From Verrucomicrobiota bacterium (GTDB lineage Bacteria; Verrucomicrobiota; Verrucomicrobiia; Opitutales; Opitutaceae): a stretch of DNA of 64,000 nt. The stretch lies in the NCBI GenBank assembly GCA_016222805.1, contig JACRQG010000011.1, positions 501,191-565,190 of the forward strand, in the 5' to 3' direction. Shown here one piece after another: positions 62,001-64,000 of this stretch. The position numbers were made by a program, and so were the translations under genes. A model generated the notes under the pieces. It saw nothing but the letters and a program-made list of their open reading frames with translations, ran no database searches and was not told where the DNA came from. How positions within the stretch are numbered: position 1 is the stretch's first letter; every line of letters starts with the position of its first letter.

Positions 62001-64000
62001 GAGGCGGTTTGAGTCCCAGCGAGAGGCGTTGTTGTCGCTGGGGCGGCAGTTGAACAGCGCGCGCGATGCCGCGAGCGCGGGCCGTGCCCTGCTCGGGGCC
62101 GTGGATCGGCTGTGGCACTGGGATTCGGCGGCGCTCGACCTGCTTACGGACGGGAGCAACCAGGTCCGGGCGGTGCTGCGCATCGACACGATTGACGGAG
62201 TGCGACGCGAGGTTCCGACCGGCGAGGGGCGGATGACCGAACGCATTCGTCGTGTGATGGAACGAGGCGCCGAACTGATCCTGAAGGACGGGGCATCGGG
62301 CTTTTCCCGGGATGGCGTGCCGTTTGGCGATGTCGCCCGTCCGTCTGCCACGATCCTGTGCGTGCCGATTCACCGGGAAGGCAACGTGGTGGGGATCTTC
62401 TCCCTCCACAGCTATCAATCCCGCGCTTACGGGGCGGAGGATCTGCGCGTCTTGCAGGCGCTCGCGGACTACTGCGGAGGAGCCCTGGAGCGTATCCGAT
62501 CGGAGGAGACCGGGCGCGAGAGCGAGGAGCGTTACCGCAACCTGGTGGAGGCCACCTTCGAGGTGATCTGGGAGCTCGATGCCGAGGGACGGTATTCGTA
62601 TGTGAGCCCGCGCATCGGCGAATTGCTTGGGTTCACGCCGGAGGAGATCCAGGGGCGGGCGGTTCGCGCGCTGATGCCCGAGGCCGAAGGGCGGCGGTTC
62701 GAAGCGGCGCTCCGCCAGGCGGCGGAGAGCCGGACGGCCTTTGCCGGGGTTGAGGGTCCCCTCAGTCATCGGGACGGCCATTGGGTGATCTTTGAACACA
62801 CGGGGATTCCCTTGGTGGGCGAAAAGGGGCACCTGCGCGGTTTCCGGGGGATCAGCCGCGATGTGTCCGAACGCCGCCGGCTTGAGGAGCAGATTCGCCA
62901 GTCGCAGAAGATTGAAGCCGTGGGGCGGCTGGCCGGCGGCGTGGCGCACGACTTCAACAATATCCTGGCGTCGATGATGATCACTCATGGGCTGCTGCAA
63001 CAGAACCCCACCCTGAATGCCGAGGCCCGTCAGGCCGTGGAGGAGCTGGGGCGGGAGGCTCAGCGGGCGGCCGGATTGACGCGGCAGTTGCTGATGTTCA
63101 GCCGGCGCTCCGTCCTCTGTGTGCGGTCACTGGACGTCAATGAACTGGTGGACAACCTGCTGAAGATGCTGCGGCGGCTGATTGGCGAGCAGGTTGCCCT
63201 GCGGTTCGACGCCATGACCGGGCTGCCGCCGGTGGAGGCGGATGCGGGCATGCTGGAACAAGTGCTCGTCAATCTGGTGGTCAATGCCCGAGACGCGATG
63301 CCGCGTGGCGGACGCATCACCCTTGCCACCGGTCTGGAGGTCTTTGCGGAAACGGACCTTGTCGGGCGGCCCGAGGCCCGCGCCGGGCGGTTTGTCCGAC
63401 TCCTGGTGGCCGACACCGGGTCCGGCATTTCGGCGGAAACCATGAAGAGAATCTTCGAACCGTTCTTTACCACCAAGGAGCCAGGCAAGGGAACGGGACT
63501 GGGGCTGGCGACCGTGCACGGCATCGTGGCCCAGCACAAGGGCTGGGTGGAGGTCACGAGTCGGGTGGGCGAGGGGGCGGCCTTTCGCGTGTTCCTCCCG
63601 GCGGTTGACCGCCCCCGGGAGACGACTTCCACCCCGGAGGCGGCGGTCGGCCTGCCTCGGGGGACCGAGACGATTCTCCTCGTGGAGGACGATCCCACCC
63701 TTCGCCACATCGCGACGCTGGCGCTGCGTTCGTTCGGTTACCAGGTGCACACCGCGGTCAACGGCCGCGAGGCGCTGGCCGTCTGGGAGCGGGTCGGCGT
63801 CGGCGTGAGTCTCGTTCTGACCGACATGGTCATGCCCGAGGGTATAAACGGCCTCGAATTGATCGAGCACTTGCGCCGGTTGAAACCGGGACTGAAGGCC
63901 ATTCTCTCCAGCGGCTACAGCACCGAGATCGCCCGGCCGGGCGTACTCGCGCAGGCCGGCGTGGTCTACCTGCCGAAGCCGTACGAGGCGACCGTGCTCG
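59065..64000 (+). CDS. Large multi-sensor hybrid histidine kinase (3' end outside window)
   Basis: An open frame of at least 1645 codons runs from ATG 59065 off the right edge. Domains in order: GAF (~35-190), PAS domains near 200, 320, 450 and 575, a second GAF (~700-860), PAS (~875), a third GAF (~1000-1150), PAS (~1160), HisKA with the phospho-acceptor in GGVAHDFNNIL (His1295), HATPase_c with NLVVNARDAM, DTGSGI and GKGTGLGLATV, and a receiver domain starting LLVEDDPT with Asp1587 in LTDMVMP and Lys in LPKPY. No transmembrane segment or signal peptide is seen, so it is cytosolic. The REC continues past the edge. An in-frame TGA at 58999-59001 limits the start. Confidence 0.93.
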   Translation, partial: MRDCPPGAPDNHESQTVPAAQKRLGPSNGPRDEYGRIERDLMVALAATTVLETGLRLCLEASLRLQGLDAGGFYLRDDASDALDLSCHIGLSPEFVASARSFGVETPQHALVLTGRPIYSRYPELGMAVPEARRQAGLRAFGIIPIEDHGRVVGCLYVASRTVEEIGAEERLALETIAAGAAQAVVRLRTQESLRASEANYRTLFHTIEDLILVAAIDGRLLHGNAAVERKLGYAPAELQRLTVADLHPANLREEAAVILAAMLQGERQTCPLPLARKDGTLLPVETRVWFGEWAGQRCLFGICKDLSGEQEAQQRFERLFRHNPMPMALSSLPDRRVADVNDAWLELLGYERSEVIGKTTRELGIFVDPHLLDDIAVQLRTHGFIQAVELRVRAKDGSLRDGVFSGEIFHSQGKSFVVSVMVDITGRRQAEALLRDRLELQDQLTKVAASVPGLICAFRLRPDGSACMPFATDAIGDLYGLTPAQVREDFSPILNLVHPDDRAQLGRSIAESARTMQPWHDSFRVLHPVKGLRWMEGNSVPRPEADGGILWHGFVQDITARKQAEEELRNREFLLGEMGRLARVGGWEVDAATGQGRWTDEVERIHDFDSPQEPSREMGYRFYPGESRRKIEAAVERALSSGESYDLELEFVSAKGVRKWVRTQGLPVVEGGRIVKLRGTLQDITERKRAEARVARERRRTEFLLELHQRAGQMSDKELFDHVLEQAVQLTESAIGFFHQVAEDQSTLVLTTWNRRALENCTATFESHYPINQAGNWVDCIRLQRPVVYNDYAHSPNQRGLPPGHARVERFMSVPVIQDGKVRIIFGVGNKAEDYDDEDVSQVLVVANELHKIMRQRAAQSQVRQLSRAVEQSTVSIAIMDPGGVIEYVNPRFTQLTGYTIEEIRGRNPRIHAGAPAGSVDGPEPWSAVRAGGEWHGEFLHARREGEPFWASASCSRLTNSSGETTHLVMVAEDITERRRFESQREALLSLGRQLNSARDAASAGRALLGAVDRLWHWDSAALDLLTDGSNQVRAVLRIDTIDGVRREVPTGEGRMTERIRRVMERGAELILKDGASGFSRDGVPFGDVARPSATILCVPIHREGNVVGIFSLHSYQSRAYGAEDLRVLQALADYCGGALERIRSEETGRESEERYRNLVEATFEVIWELDAEGRYSYVSPRIGELLGFTPEEIQGRAVRALMPEAEGRRFEAALRQAAESRTAFAGVEGPLSHRDGHWVIFEHTGIPLVGEKGHLRGFRGISRDVSERRRLEEQIRQSQKIEAVGRLAGGVAHDFNNILASMMITHGLLQQNPTLNAEARQAVEELGREAQRAAGLTRQLLMFSRRSVLCVRSLDVNELVDNLLKMLRRLIGEQVALRFDAMTGLPPVEADAGMLEQVLVNLVVNARDAMPRGGRITLATGLEVFAETDLVGRPEARAGRFVRLLVADTGSGISAETMKRIFEPFFTTKEPGKGTGLGLATVHGIVAQHKGWVEVTSRVGEGAAFRVFLPAVDRPRETTSTPEAAVGLPRGTETILLVEDDPTLRHIATLALRSFGYQVHTAVNGREALAVWERVGVGVSLVLTDMVMPEGINGLELIEHLRRLKPGLKAILSSGYSTEIARPGVLAQAGVVYLPKPYEATVL

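Overview
The window is about 64 kb of GC-rich bacterial chromosome. It most likely comes from a verrucomicrobium of the Opitutales/Opitutaceae type; this is inferred from gene content, not from an rRNA gene. The main clues are the 51-residue basic PVC-superphylum signature protein at 13452-13607, the LPS/outer-membrane genes bamA-skp-lpxD, the many secreted sulfatase, DUF4838, NHL and sialidase-like proteins, and a C-terminal repeat type that I associate with Opitutus-like proteins. Coding density is high, 4-base ATGA start/stop overlaps are frequent, and Shine-Dalgarno sites are often weak. I see no rRNA, insertion sequence, integrase or CRISPR array.

Layout. 1-5.8 kb (+): the 3' end of dnaB, then bamA, skp/ompH, a terminator, lpxD and prs. 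5.8-12.2 kb (-): a tightly overlapped five-gene amino-sugar operon. In transcription order it encodes a secreted propeller protein, an orphan EIIC permease, a GH84 O-GlcNAcase-like hydrolase, a GNAT acetyltransferase and a GlcNAc-kinase-like protein. 12.5 kb: tRNA-Pro(CGG). 12.7-16 kb: DedA, PVC signature protein and CutA (-), then ribosomal protein S1 (+). 16.1-25.1 kb (-): a primary-like sigma factor, trpE, two sulfatases, glmS and a GalE-like epimerase. 25.2-27.5 kb: glgC (+) and lgt (-). 27.5-35.8 kb (+): a stand-alone Lrp/AsnC effector domain and then a sugar operon (phosphohexomutase, DUF4838, Hyi-like isomerase, RbsD/FucU, zinc dehydrogenase, NHL propeller). 36-40.2 kb: a tiny Lys/Ala-rich peptide (+), an unknown protein and a sialidase-like protein (-), and a GreA/GreB-like factor (-). 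40.3-42.8 kb (+): an orphan ParA ATPase with two unknown partners. 42.9-49.4 kb: HPF, SDR, RluA-type synthase, an acidic-tail protein, pyrD, FmdB, and two unknown envelope proteins. 49.4-58.8 kb: murJ, an SLC10A7-like transporter, a small GNAT, nitroreductase, RluE-like synthase, quinone oxidoreductase, manC, typA and a secreted esterase. 59.1-64 kb (+): a very large multi-sensor hybrid histidine kinase that runs off the window.

The most notable system is the amino-sugar operon at 5.8-12.2 kb. The GH84 protein is strikingly like the catalytic half of human O-GlcNAcase. The next gene, overlapping by ATGA, encodes a GNAT that resembles human O-GlcNAcase's C-terminal acetyltransferase-like domain. 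The two halves of the eukaryotic enzyme therefore appear here as separate, translationally coupled genes. They sit beside a sugar permease of the PTS EIIC type with no EIIA/EIIB, and a dedicated sugar kinase. A plausible reading is import of an unphosphorylated GlcNAc conjugate, cytoplasmic cleavage, and phosphorylation by the kinase. The second candidate system is the ParA, unknown and coiled-coil three-gene module at 40.3-42.8 kb.
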